The notes beneath the pieces were generated by a model. That model worked only from the letters and a program-made list of their open reading frames with translations. It did not search any database and was not told where the DNA came from. From contig JAFLBD010000001.1 of NCBI GenBank assembly GCA_017303935.1, positions 310,001-374,000 on the forward strand: 64,000 bases of DNA, written 5' to 3'. Each line of letters begins with the position of its first letter. Positions within the stretch are counted from its first letter, which is position 1. Shown one piece after another: positions 7,750 to 15,587 of the stretch. The DNA is from Armatimonadota bacterium (GTDB taxonomy: Bacteria > Armatimonadota > Fimbriimonadia > Fimbriimonadales > Fimbriimonadaceae). A program made the position numbers and the translations under genes.

Positions 7750-9954
7750 TTGGATAATTCAGTTTTCAATTTGATTTGGTGGGTGCTCGGATTACCTCTT
7801 CTGGGCTTTCTGATCCAATGCTTCTTCGGTAAGGCTGTCATCGACTCGATGGGCGTCGCAAAGGGCAAGCGAGTCATGGGCGCCATCGCGGTCGCTGCAA
7901 TCGGTGGAGCGTTTGCCATCGGGCTGATGATCACCCAGGCGATGGTCGCCGCCCCAGAGGGGACTCGAAACTCAGTCAAGACGCTATTCTCCTGGATCCA
8001 CACCTTCGGGATCAATATTCCGTTCGAGTTCCGCATCGACCCGCTTTCGATGACCATGGTCCTGGTGATCACAGGCATCGGTTCGCTGATCCACCTGTAC
8101 GCGACGGGATACATGTCGGAAGAAAAGGACTACCCCCGATTCTTCGCGTATTTGAACCTGTTTGTCGCGTTCATGCTTGTGCTGGTGCTTGGAAACAACC
8201 TTCCGCTCCTGTTCATCGGCTGGGAAGGCGTTGGTCTCTGCTCGTACTTGCTGATCGGTTTTTGGTACAAGGATTTGGCCAACAGCCGAGCCGCGAATAA
8301 AGCATTCATTGTCAACCGAATCGGTGACGTCGGACTTGCGCTGGGGATGTTCCTCATTGTTTGCCTGGTCTCCAGCCAGAAGTCAGCGCTGGGTATCACA
8401 GATTCGCGCTGGTTGAGCTACGACGTCCTATTACCGCACTTGCCGAAGCTGCTTGAAGCCCAACCTGCTTTGGCGACCGCGATCGCACTTTGTTTGTTCA
8501 TTGGTGCTTGCGGAAAGTCGGCGCAGTTCCCGCTCTACATTTGGTTGCCAGACGCTATGGCTGGCCCGACTCCAGTTTCGGCTCTCATTCACGCCGCCAC
8601 GATGGTCACTTCCGGTGTCGTGCTTTTAAACCGATTTTCGGTAGTGTTCCAAGCCTCGTCGGTGGCAAGCGTCATCGTTGTGGTCATTGGATTGTTCACC
8701 GCGATCTGGGCTGCGCTCATTGCTTTCGGCCAAACCGACATCAAGAAAGTTCTGGCCTACTCGACCGTTTCGCAATTGGGATTCATGTTCATTGCGTGCG
8801 GAGCGGGTTACTACTGGGTCGGAATGTTCCACGTCATCACCCACGCGTTCTTCAAGGCGCTCCTGTTCTTGGGTAGCGGCGCGGTCATCCACTCAATGGC
8901 CCACGACCAAGACATGCGCAACTACGGCGGACTGCGAAAGTTCATCCCGATCACTTTCTGGACGATGTTCATCGGCCATATCGCGATTGCCGGTGTCCCG
9001 TTTACTTCCGGTTGGTTTAGTAAGGAAGAGATCATCCACAGCTCGCTCCACGGTCATCAAGCAGTAATCAACGGCGTGAACGTCGGGATGTATGCAGGCT
9101 GGATCGCTTTTGGTGCCGCATTGCTCACCGCGATCTACATGACTCGGATGATGATGCTCACTTTTGCCGGGCCGAGTCGCTGGCAGGAAATCCCAGTAGC
9201 GTCCCACGACCACGATCATCACGAGCACCACGATCATGCTCACCACGCACATCACGATCATGGTCCAGACGTCCACGGGTTCTTCTACACCGACGCCGAG
9301 TTGGCTTCAAAGCATGAAGAGCACGATCACCACCATGCCTTGGACAAGGACCATGTGCCTCACGAAGCTCCGATAAGCATGTGGTTGCCGCTGGTTGTAC
9401 TGGCGTTCTTCTCACTCATCGCAGGTGTCTGGCTGAAAGGCCATGCGATGATTTCTGGATTGCCAAAGAACCTTCTCGAAGGATGGTTGGCCTCGGGTAT
9501 GCCGGTTCACGCCGAACATGCTGAGGGACACGGTGCAGCAATCCCCTATCAGCACTTAGTTGAGCCTCTCGGCTACGGAATCGGCTTGCTTGGCATCGTC
9601 ATTGGCGTGATTTGGTATCTAAAAGGCTTGCCCCAAAGCGAAGGTTGGAACCTCAAAAAGTGGAGTCCATTCCGGCTCTCGGCTGGAAACCAGTTCGGAT
9701 ACGACCAAACCATGGTTGATGCTGGTGTCGACGGAGGCGGAGCGCTCGCCGAGTTCATGTGGAAATTCGTGGACAACAAAGTGGTGGACGGCACGATCGT
9801 CGGGCTAGGCAAACTCACTTTCGGCATTGGCAAGCTGGCCGGATTCTTCCAAACCGGAAAGGCGCGGGGCTACGCTCTGATGATGCTTACCGGGGTGGCG
9901 GCGATTGCCGGCTACTTGATCTACGCATTGAACCAAGTCGGAGGCAAAATCTAA
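7750..9954 (+). CDS. nuoL: NADH-quinone oxidoreductase subunit L with a His-rich loop
   Basis: NuoL is the distal antiporter-like proton-pumping subunit with the long lateral helix. The 734-residue product has the family core: FIGWEGVGLCSYLLIGFWY, SAQFPLYIWLPDAMAGPTPV and the YSTVSQLGFMF segment. It is longer than typical NuoL (about 610-660 residues), mostly because of an insertion at residues 486-538 that holds 20 histidines in 53 positions (nucleotides 9205-9363), between two membrane segments. Such a loop could bind metal; nothing like it is part of the core complex I mechanism. Start is TTG at 7750; no ATG occurs before the first helix. Confidence 0.95.
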   Translation: MDNSVFNLIWWVLGLPLLGFLIQCFFGKAVIDSMGVAKGKRVMGAIAVAAIGGAFAIGLMITQAMVAAPEGTRNSVKTLFSWIHTFGINIPFEFRIDPLSMTMVLVITGIGSLIHLYATGYMSEEKDYPRFFAYLNLFVAFMLVLVLGNNLPLLFIGWEGVGLCSYLLIGFWYKDLANSRAANKAFIVNRIGDVGLALGMFLIVCLVSSQKSALGITDSRWLSYDVLLPHLPKLLEAQPALATAIALCLFIGACGKSAQFPLYIWLPDAMAGPTPVSALIHAATMVTSGVVLLNRFSVVFQASSVASVIVVVIGLFTAIWAALIAFGQTDIKKVLAYSTVSQLGFMFIACGAGYYWVGMFHVITHAFFKALLFLGSGAVIHSMAHDQDMRNYGGLRKFIPITFWTMFIGHIAIAGVPFTSGWFSKEEIIHSSLHGHQAVINGVNVGMYAGWIAFGAALLTAIYMTRMMMLTFAGPSRWQEIPVASHDHDHHEHHDHAHHAHHDHGPDVHGFFYTDAELASKHEEHDHHHALDKDHVPHEAPISMWLPLVVLAFFSLIAGVWLKGHAMISGLPKNLLEGWLASGMPVHAEHAEGHGAAIPYQHLVEPLGYGIGLLGIVIGVIWYLKGLPQSEGWNLKKWSPFRLSAGNQFGYDQTMVDAGVDGGGALAEFMWKFVDNKVVDGTIVGLGKLTFGIGKLAGFFQTGKARGYALMMLTGVAAIAGYLIYALNQVGGKI

Positions 9955-9955
9955 A

Positions 9956-11647
9956 ATGGGCATCCTTTCACTTCTCATTTTCATTCCGCTACTTGGCGCG
10001 GCGATCATTGGATTTGTGCCTGAAAAGGATAAGCAGCTCATCCGCTGGATTTCGCTGTTCACTTCGCTGGTCGCGTTCGTTGCCAGCCTTGCGATCTTTG
10101 CCAACTTCAACAGCAACACCTTCCACTTCCAAATGGTCGAAAAGACCGATTGGATCAAGCAGCTCGGCATCAGCTACTCGCTCGGAGTGGATGGAGTCAG
10201 CATCTGGCTGGTGATGCTCACCACATTTTTACAGGTGATTTCGACCGCGTTTAGCTTCTATGTCGAAGACCGAGCGAAGCAATATCACCTTTGGCTTTTG
10301 GTCCTTGAATCGGCCATGTTGGGAGTTTTCCTATCGCTCGACATGATCCTGTTCTTCGTGTTCTTCGAAGCGACCTTGATCCCGATGTTCTTCTTGATCA
10401 ACATCTGGGGTGGCGCGAATCGAGCGTACGCGGCAATCAAATTTATCCTGTTCACGGCAACGGGTTCGATCCTGATGCTGGTCGGAATGTGCGTCATGGC
10501 GTACATCTACGGGCAGCAAACAGGTGCGCCGTCGTTTGACATCATCGCGATTCAAAGCATGGTGGCAAAGGGCTCATTCTGGCAAGGTTTCATGCACCTT
10601 CAGGCTGTGGTCTTCTGGACCTTCCTGCTCGCATTTCTTGTCAAGGTGCCGATGTTCCCGTTCCACACGTGGCTCCCGGATGCCCACGTTGAAGCTCCAA
10701 CCGCCGGTTCTGTGATCCTGGCAGGCGTGCTGCTCAAGATGGGTACCTACGGAATCTTGAGGTTCGTGTTGCCGCTGTTCCCAGATGTGGTTGGCCAATT
10801 CGTGGTTCCGGTCATTGCCATTGCTGTGGTCGGAATTCTGTATGGCGGCATAGTCGCAGCGGTACAGCCGGATGTCAAAAAGCTGGTGGCGTATTCCTCG
10901 GTGGCTCACATGGGTTTCGTGATGCTGGGAATCTTCTCGCTCACCTACACCGGCATGTTGGGAGGGGCGTTGCAACAACTCAGCCACGGCGTTTCCACTG
11001 GTGCATTGTTCCTTTTGATCGGCCTCATTTATGAGCGACGCCACACCAGGCAGTTCTCCGACTATGGTGGGCTCAAGTCACAGATGCCGATCTACTCGAT
11101 GCTCTTCTTGATCGTCATGCTCTCGAGCGTCGGATTGCCAGGCACCAACGGATTCATAGGCGAATTTATGGCCCTGATGGGTGCATTCCAAGCCGGATAC
11201 TTTGGGATCAATGGCATGAACATCGTGTTGCCCGCCATCGCAGCAACAGGCGTGATCATCGCCGCGGTTTATCTGCTAATCATGTTCATGAGGATGTTCT
11301 ACGGCCCGAACACCAACCCCGAAAATCAGCGACTAAAGGACCTGAAGCCATGGGAAATTGGCATCGTCGGTGCGCTGGTCGTGTTCATCTTCTGGGGTGG
11401 CTTGTATCCGAACACCTTCTTCAAACCGATGGAAGCGTCCATCCAGGCCACGAGACTCATGGCTACTGGTGAAGCCGGTGCTCGGCCGCTCTGGGCGAAT
11501 CCGGATCACGAAATTAGCGATCAAGGAGATCTGGTTCTCGTGAGCCGGTCCAAAGATGGCAAGAACTACGACGTCGTGGATAAGATCGCTGACGGCAATT
11601 TGAACTATGAGAATCAGCCCGGCAAAATGGCGGTGAGTGCTCGGTGA
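9956..11647 (+). CDS. nuoM: NADH-quinone oxidoreductase subunit M
   Basis: NuoM is a second antiporter-like pump subunit. The 563-residue protein shows the key regions FFVFFEATLIPMFFLINIWG (with the essential Glu in the fifth helix), KVPMFPFHTWLPDAHVEAPT and KKLVAYSSVAHMGFVMLG. About 60 C-terminal residues after the last helix (from RLMATGEAGARPLW onward) form a hydrophilic tail that ordinary NuoM lacks. It begins 1 base after the nuoL stop and its TGA overlaps the GTG of the next gene, a non-complex I protein. Confidence 0.95.
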   Translation: MGILSLLIFIPLLGAAIIGFVPEKDKQLIRWISLFTSLVAFVASLAIFANFNSNTFHFQMVEKTDWIKQLGISYSLGVDGVSIWLVMLTTFLQVISTAFSFYVEDRAKQYHLWLLVLESAMLGVFLSLDMILFFVFFEATLIPMFFLINIWGGANRAYAAIKFILFTATGSILMLVGMCVMAYIYGQQTGAPSFDIIAIQSMVAKGSFWQGFMHLQAVVFWTFLLAFLVKVPMFPFHTWLPDAHVEAPTAGSVILAGVLLKMGTYGILRFVLPLFPDVVGQFVVPVIAIAVVGILYGGIVAAVQPDVKKLVAYSSVAHMGFVMLGIFSLTYTGMLGGALQQLSHGVSTGALFLLIGLIYERRHTRQFSDYGGLKSQMPIYSMLFLIVMLSSVGLPGTNGFIGEFMALMGAFQAGYFGINGMNIVLPAIAATGVIIAAVYLLIMFMRMFYGPNTNPENQRLKDLKPWEIGIVGALVVFIFWGGLYPNTFFKPMEASIQATRLMATGEAGARPLWANPDHEISDQGDLVLVSRSKDGKNYDVVDKIADGNLNYENQPGKMAVSAR

Positions 11648-12294
11648 CAGGTCGAGAGCGGTTACTGGCAGTCGTTGCTGGAAATGCCGTCGACCGGCAA
11701 CCAGTGGTTTGCATTTGCTGCGATTGCGAATGCTCCGATCTCGTATTGAGTTCTTTTGGTGCAGAGCCAAATGGTCGCGCCGAGTTTGTCAGCATCGACT
11801 CTCCGTTCAAGCGCGCGATCGACAGCGGAGTTGATCTTAACGCACTAATTGCAGAGAACCCAGAGGTGGGTAATGCCAAACTCGATGAGTTCGTCGAAGC
11901 CACACGAACTGCCATCGCAGATGCCGCGAACGTTGACGGGATTGTCTATCACTTGCACGGTGCCGAACCCGAATTCAACACTCCGATGCAGTACGGTGGG
12001 TTGTATCTTGAGCGCGACCGCGAAATCCTTGAATCCCTGCCTAGCTCCCAAATCTCGCTCTTGATCATCCACGGTAAGCAAGAACCGTACTTGGATTTTG
12101 TCAGCGATCTTCCGGCGACCTTTTTTGGCTGGAGCCTGAGCGAAGCTTGGTCAGTCAACGCCGTTCGAGAACTTCGATCTGGCCTTTTGGCAACTTCGTC
12201 AAGTGATGCAGACATCTTCCTGGTTCAGAACGCCGAAGAAAAGCAACAGTTTATGAACTCGAATCGAGTGCCTTGTGAGGTAACAAACCGATGA
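11644..12294 (+). CDS. Short UroD-like (uroporphyrinogen decarboxylase family) protein inside the nuo operon
   Basis: The 216-residue protein opens MTGRERLLAVVAGNAVDRQP, the hallmark start of the uroporphyrinogen decarboxylase superfamily, which includes methyltransferases such as MtaA. The middle (VDGIVYHLHGAEPEF) and the later ISLLIIHGKQEPYLDFVSDL and TFFGWSLSEA follow the order of the barrel strands in that family. At 216 residues it is far shorter than the usual 340 or so, and the N-terminal part between the motif and the middle strand is compressed, so catalysis is doubtful. Its start overlaps the nuoM stop (GTGA) and its stop overlaps nuoN (ATGA), so it is translated as part of the complex I operon. 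Function unknown. Confidence 0.7.
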   Translation: MTGRERLLAVVAGNAVDRQPVVCICCDCECSDLVLSSFGAEPNGRAEFVSIDSPFKRAIDSGVDLNALIAENPEVGNAKLDEFVEATRTAIADAANVDGIVYHLHGAEPEFNTPMQYGGLYLERDREILESLPSSQISLLIIHGKQEPYLDFVSDLPATFFGWSLSEAWSVNAVRELRSGLLATSSSDADIFLVQNAEEKQQFMNSNRVPCEVTNR

Positions 12295-13778
12295 TTTATT
12301 CCGCTCCTCCACTCATTGATTGGTCGGTGATCATGCCGATCGTAGTGGTCTCACTCGGAGGCGTGATCGCGCTGATGCTCGAGATGTTCCGGCCAAAAGC
12401 CAACAACATGCTCATTGTTTGGACGAGCGTGATGACGCTGGTCGTAGCAGCGATCGCGGTTGTCGTTCAGTTCCCACTCCCGGCATCAGACACCTTCGCC
12501 AAAATGGCGTATCGTGACCAATTTGGCTTGTTGCTCCAAGGCGCGATAGTCCTCTCAACGCTCTTGGTGGTGATATTCAGCGAGGCGTACTTGCGGGCAA
12601 AGAGAATTCCATTTGCCGAGTTCTATCCCTTGGCGCTGTGGTCTGCAGCAGGCGCGATGATCATGGTTTCGACTAAGAACCTCTTGATGATCTTCGTGGG
12701 TCTCGAAGTGCTTTCCATCGCGCTATACGTTATGGCCGGTATGAGCAAGAAGGAGATGAAATCGGAGGAATCCGCGATCAAATACTTCCTGCTCGGCGCC
12801 TTTGCCAGCGCGTTCATGCTCTTCGGCATCGCCTACGTTTTTGGCGCTACGGGCAGCTTGCATCTCGATGCGGTCGCCGCAGCGTCCGGCACCCTGAGCT
12901 CAGGTTTCCAAGTGGCGCTGATTTTCGGCATCACAATGATGCTCGTCGGTTTGATGTTCAAGTCCGCCTTCGCGCCGTTCCATCAATGGACTCCCGACGT
13001 TTATCAGGGCGCGCCGACGAACGTCACCGCATTCATGGCGTCTGTGAGCAAAATCGCCGCAATTGGGACACTATTCAGAGTGCTCAGCTCGGTGATGCCG
13101 CTGAACAACTACTTCATCCCGCTGCTTTCCGCGGTAGCAATTCTGACGATGGTCGTCGGTAACTTCGTCGCCCTTGGCCAAAAGGATGTCAAGCGAATTC
13201 TTGGATATTCCAGCATCGCCAACGCCGGGTACCTCCTGGTGGCGGTAATCGCGCACCTGAAATCGCCCGAGACTGTCAGCACCACGACCACGGTCTATTA
13301 CTTGATCAGCTACGCACTGATGACGGTGGGAGCTTTTGCCGTCCTCACGGTTCTTGCTAAGCGTGGTCAAGAATCCACCGACCTCAAGGATCTTCGTGGC
13401 CTCATGCGCCGCGACCCGGTAGCGGGCAGCACTTTGCTCGTGCTCATCGTTTCTATGATGGGAATCCCGCCATTCGCTGGATTTATGGGCAAGTTGCAAA
13501 TCTTCTTCGACGCGATCAATGCGCAGCTATTGCCACTTGCTGTCGTACTTGCGTTGTCATCGGTCGCCGGCTTGTTCTATTACGGCGGCATCCTCAAGGC
13601 GGCTTGCATGGACGATGCCGACGAGCAAGGCGGAGTCTCGCAGTCGTTGCCAGAAAGTGCTCGGTTTGCTGCGCTGATGTGCACGCTCGCGATCCTAGCG
13701 CTTTCGTTCGCTGTAACACCAGCGAGAAACTTCATCGAAGGCTCAAAAGCAGACCAAACTCTGACTGCACAGCGATAA
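12291..13778 (+). CDS. nuoN: NADH-quinone oxidoreductase subunit N
   Basis: NuoN is the third antiporter-like membrane subunit. The 495-residue protein has the family features LMIFVGLEVLSIALYVMAGM (with the key Glu), KSAFAPFHQWTPDVYQGAPT and KRILGYSSIANAGYLLVA. It closes the cluster; a strong hairpin follows within 16 bases. ATG overlaps the UroD-like stop. The protein ends with a short polar tail. Nothing unusual is seen in its core. Confidence 0.96.
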   Translation: MIYSAPPLIDWSVIMPIVVVSLGGVIALMLEMFRPKANNMLIVWTSVMTLVVAAIAVVVQFPLPASDTFAKMAYRDQFGLLLQGAIVLSTLLVVIFSEAYLRAKRIPFAEFYPLALWSAAGAMIMVSTKNLLMIFVGLEVLSIALYVMAGMSKKEMKSEESAIKYFLLGAFASAFMLFGIAYVFGATGSLHLDAVAAASGTLSSGFQVALIFGITMMLVGLMFKSAFAPFHQWTPDVYQGAPTNVTAFMASVSKIAAIGTLFRVLSSVMPLNNYFIPLLSAVAILTMVVGNFVALGQKDVKRILGYSSIANAGYLLVAVIAHLKSPETVSTTTTVYYLISYALMTVGAFAVLTVLAKRGQESTDLKDLRGLMRRDPVAGSTLLVLIVSMMGIPPFAGFMGKLQIFFDAINAQLLPLAVVLALSSVAGLFYYGGILKAACMDDADEQGGVSQSLPESARFAALMCTLAILALSFAVTPARNFIEGSKADQTLTAQR

Positions 13779-13793
13779 CCTTGCGGCATTCAC

Positions 13794-13837
13794 AAACAGT
13801 ATAGGGGCGGCGCATTCGCGCCGCCCCTATACTGTTT
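13794..13837. terminator. Strong bidirectional terminator hairpin
   Basis: A perfect 20-base-pair stem (13794-13813 with 13818-13837) closes a four-base ATTC loop. The top 8-10 pairs are almost pure G-C and the stem base is A/T-rich, giving a T-run on both strands. It lies between the convergent nuoN (+) and the ABC permease gene (-), 15 bases after one stop and 13 bases before the other, so it can end both transcripts. Confidence 0.88.
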
Positions 13838-13850
13838 TCTAACTCCGGGC

Positions 13851-15587
13851 TTACCGACCGCCGAGTCCGCTTAGCGATACACCCTCGATAAAGTACTTCT
13901 GTGCAAAGAAGAACAGCGCGAGCACCGGCACCATCGTCATGGTGGCAAACGCCATCAGCAATCCAGGTTCACCTCCGCGCTCGCCATTGAAGAGCTGCAG
14001 CGCATACGCAATCGGCATCTGCTCCGGCGAGTTGATGTAGATCAGAGGACCCATGAAGTTGTTCCAAGTACCCATGAATGTCCAGATCGCGATCACCGCG
14101 AGTGCAGGCTTGATCTGGGGCATCATCACACGCCAAAAGGTCGTGAGGTAGTTGCAACCATCGATTTTTGCGGCATCTTCAAGCTCCATCGGAATCTGCC
14201 CAAAGAACTGTCGCAGCAAGAACACGTTAAACGCGCCCGCAAAGCACGCAGGGACCCAAAGCGGTAGCAACGTGTCGATCCACCCCAATGACTTGAAAAT
14301 CAAGAATTGAGGCATGAGCGTAACCGCGCCTGGCAGCATCATCGTGGAAAGAAGCACTGAGAACAGGAATCCGCGTCCAGGGAATCGGAGCCTACTAAAT
14401 CCATAAGCAACCACTGAGCAGCTCAATACGGTGCCAATAACGCTGAGCACGACAAGGATCAAGGTGTTCTTTAGATACACCAAACCGAACTGCGTTTCCG
14501 GCGGAAGGTACTGCAGCGCTTCGGGATAGTTCTTCCACCGCAGCCCGTTGGGCCTAGATTCGACGACCTTATCTCCCGGGAAGTCGCTTGTCTTGTCTTT
14601 CAGCGAATCAGGAGAAAGGAACTTGACCGTTTTACTCCCGTCCTCTTTGTTGCCGATGACCATGCCTCGGAATGCGACGCCATTTTGCTCGCCGGTGACG
14701 ATCGGCACCAGTTTCGGAACCTCTTTCAATGAATCCATCGGAGCGTCAACCGTGCGCCCACGCATGCTCATGGGTTGAACCACATCCAGTCGCGCGATGT
14801 TGTTGGGCAGATTCTCGATGAGCGTGGCCGTGACTTGTACCCCTTCAAAGTTGGTTTCAAATCGACGCTCTTTCGGGTCAAAGTAGGGAACCTCTTCGGT
14901 GACCCGCGGAATCCATACGATGCCGCCGGACATGTCCTTGTCCTCTTTGAATGAACTGCTCAAAAGCCAAGCGAACGGCATCCCGAAAAGCACACAGCCG
15001 ACAAGCAAGGTGAGATGCGTCCAAATCGTTTTGCCACGAGTTCTGGATTCGGCCCGCTTCGCCGAAAACGCGATAAACGCCAAAGAGATCAAGAGCACCA
15101 CCGCCATCGCGGCGAGTGTCGAAATCTGGAAGTTGAATGCCCCGCGGAAGATGGTTACTGTGAGCCCTATTTTATAGAACTGATAGTAAGCGAATCCTCC
15201 AAAAGCAAGCCATCCGGTTGCAATGTAGAGTTTGCGACCCCTTTCAAAATTGCTAATAGCAGTTCGCGCTTGGATCAGCAGCATCACGATTGCAACGGCA
15301 CTGACAGCTACCGCCCATCCCCAAAAGTGCGTGTAAATCCAAACAACCGGCACCGTGATGCCATTGCCTTCGATCACCCGACCGATTGGCACAGGGTTCA
15401 TCTTGAACGCTAACAGCAACACTGCAGCAATTCCCAGCGACAGCACCATCTGGTTCGACAATGCATCTGGACGATCTCCAGGTGCTTTTGCCATCCAGCG
15501 GAAGGCCAGGAGTGCAGCCCGAGCGGCGAAGAAAACTCCCGCCCATAACGCCAAAGTAGAAAGCGCAAATTGCAATTCGACGCTCAT
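13851..15587 (-). CDS. MalG-like sugar ABC permease with N-terminal extension and extracytoplasmic insert
   Basis: The C-terminal half (from about residue 370) is a normal MalG-type permease of the carbohydrate-uptake CUT1 group, with the ATPase-contacting EAA loop MELEDAAKIDGCNYLTTFWR. Two additions make it 578 residues instead of about 280. The first 190 residues add about five membrane helices of no known family. An insert of about 150 polar residues follows the first MalG helix (from about residue 220 to 365), which would lie outside the membrane. The start overlaps the stop of the upstream fusion gene by 4 bases. No ATPase gene is next to it; CUT1 systems often share a remote MsmK-type ATPase. 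Confidence 0.88.
   Translation of the reverse strand: MSVELQFALSTLALWAGVFFAARAALLAFRWMAKAPGDRPDALSNQMVLSLGIAAVLLLAFKMNPVPIGRVIEGNGITVPVVWIYTHFWGWAVAVSAVAIVMLLIQARTAISNFERGRKLYIATGWLAFGGFAYYQFYKIGLTVTIFRGAFNFQISTLAAMAVVLLISLAFIAFSAKRAESRTRGKTIWTHLTLLVGCVLFGMPFAWLLSSSFKEDKDMSGGIVWIPRVTEEVPYFDPKERRFETNFEGVQVTATLIENLPNNIARLDVVQPMSMRGRTVDAPMDSLKEVPKLVPIVTGEQNGVAFRGMVIGNKEDGSKTVKFLSPDSLKDKTSDFPGDKVVESRPNGLRWKNYPEALQYLPPETQFGLVYLKNTLILVVLSVIGTVLSCSVVAYGFSRLRFPGRGFLFSVLLSTMMLPGAVTLMPQFLIFKSLGWIDTLLPLWVPACFAGAFNVFLLRQFFGQIPMELEDAAKIDGCNYLTTFWRVMMPQIKPALAVIAIWTFMGTWNNFMGPLIYINSPEQMPIAYALQLFNGERGGEPGLLMAFATMTMVPVLALFFFAQKYFIEGVSLSGLGGR

Noticed and set aside
9205-9363. Apparent DNA direct repeat rich in CAC/CAT
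   Set aside because: It is explained by the histidine codons of the NuoL loop; no spacer pattern as in CRISPR.
11644-12294. Frameshifted remnant of a full-length UroD gene
   Set aside because: Both ends overlap the neighbouring nuo genes cleanly and the single frame is intact, so a short intact gene is more likely than a broken one.
13794-13837. Long inverted repeat as a possible insertion-sequence end or REP element
   Set aside because: It sits exactly between convergent stops with T-runs on both sides, fits a terminator, and no second copy was noticed.
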